Positions 63,641 to 64,000 of a DNA stretch of 64,000 nucleotides are shown one piece after another; position 1 is the stretch's first letter; every line of letters begins with the position of its first letter. Made by a program: the position numbers and the translations under genes. Below the pieces are notes generated by a model. That model was not told the DNA's origin. It searched no databases and saw nothing but the letters and a program-made list of their open reading frames with translations. Origin of the DNA: Muscardinus avellanarius (Eukaryota; Chordata; Mammalia; Rodentia; Gliridae); assembly GCA_963383645.1 (NCBI GenBank), contig OY726559.1, forward strand, positions 110,802,814 to 110,866,813, written 5' to 3'.

Positions 63641-64000
63641 TATGTAAGCTCCCCCGTGAATGGACATTCAGCTCACTCCGCCCCTAACTACCCAGAAAGT
63701 GGCTCTCCTCCCAGTGACTTCCATTTAGACGCAGCTGGAGCGCCCAGGGTGATTAGAGAACCCGGTCTGTCTGCAGGAGGCGGGCTTGTGGGAGAGTCCC
63801 CGGGCTCTCCTCGTGGCTGGGAGGCCAGGGCTGCCCTCTGAGGCCTCCCCGGGTCCCAGCCACCCTTCTCGGTTTCTCTGGGTTCTCCAGGGCAGCTGGA
63901 TGCAGCTCCACCTGAAATTCCACGCACATTTTAGTCTGAATTGGGGCACTGCTGCGCGGAAGAGAAAGCCGAGGCTGGTGTCCTCTGCCACTGGCCCTGG

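Overview
This window is mammalian genomic DNA dominated by two tandem Na+/K+-ATPase alpha-subunit genes, both on the minus strand. The complete ATP1A2 gene (alpha-2 isoform) has 23 coding exons between 42359 (start codon) and 13188 (stop). The exon lengths I read add up to 3063 nt, that is 1020 codons plus stop, with every intron following GT-AG. About 6.4 kb downstream of its stop codon begins ATP1A4 (the testis/sperm isoform). Its first six coding exons lie between 6751 and 1796, and the rest lies beyond the left edge. The head-to-tail ATP1A2-ATP1A4 order is the arrangement known from human 1q23.

The organism is most likely a rodent of the squirrel/dormouse/mountain-beaver group. Almost every gap between exons is filled with a dimeric SINE that has a 7SL-derived B1 left arm and an ID-like tRNA-derived right arm (B1-dID architecture). 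I cannot assign the family or species. The DNA is also extremely rich in microsatellites, many of which grow out of SINE tails.

Layout: 1-6751 ATP1A4 exons 6 to 1 with SINE-filled introns; 6752-11290 intergenic, with an ERV1-like LTR split by a SINE at about 7400-8800; 11290-13187 ATP1A2 3' UTR; 13188-42470 ATP1A2, whose intron 13 carries a 0.5 kb GATA array and whose introns 11 and 13 carry long purine tracts; 42470-64000 upstream flank with the ATP1A2 TATA-type promoter, SINE clusters, a tandem array of SINE right arms (45850-46413), an LTR at about 58980-59615, and a CpG-rich segment near 62400-62800. That segment may mark the promoter of the next gene (IGSF8 by human synteny, not shown by the sequence).

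The most unusual signals are: (1) two roughly 100-bp retroposons near 599 and 854 that consist of just the R region of the LTR present at 59 kb, each with a poly(A) tail and target-site duplications; (2) a SINE subfamily defined by two fold-back (hairpin-creating) replacements, one in each arm; (3) tandemly amplified SINE right arms; and (4) a Gln-to-Glu change in ATP1A4 at the position that controls cardiac-glycoside sensitivity.
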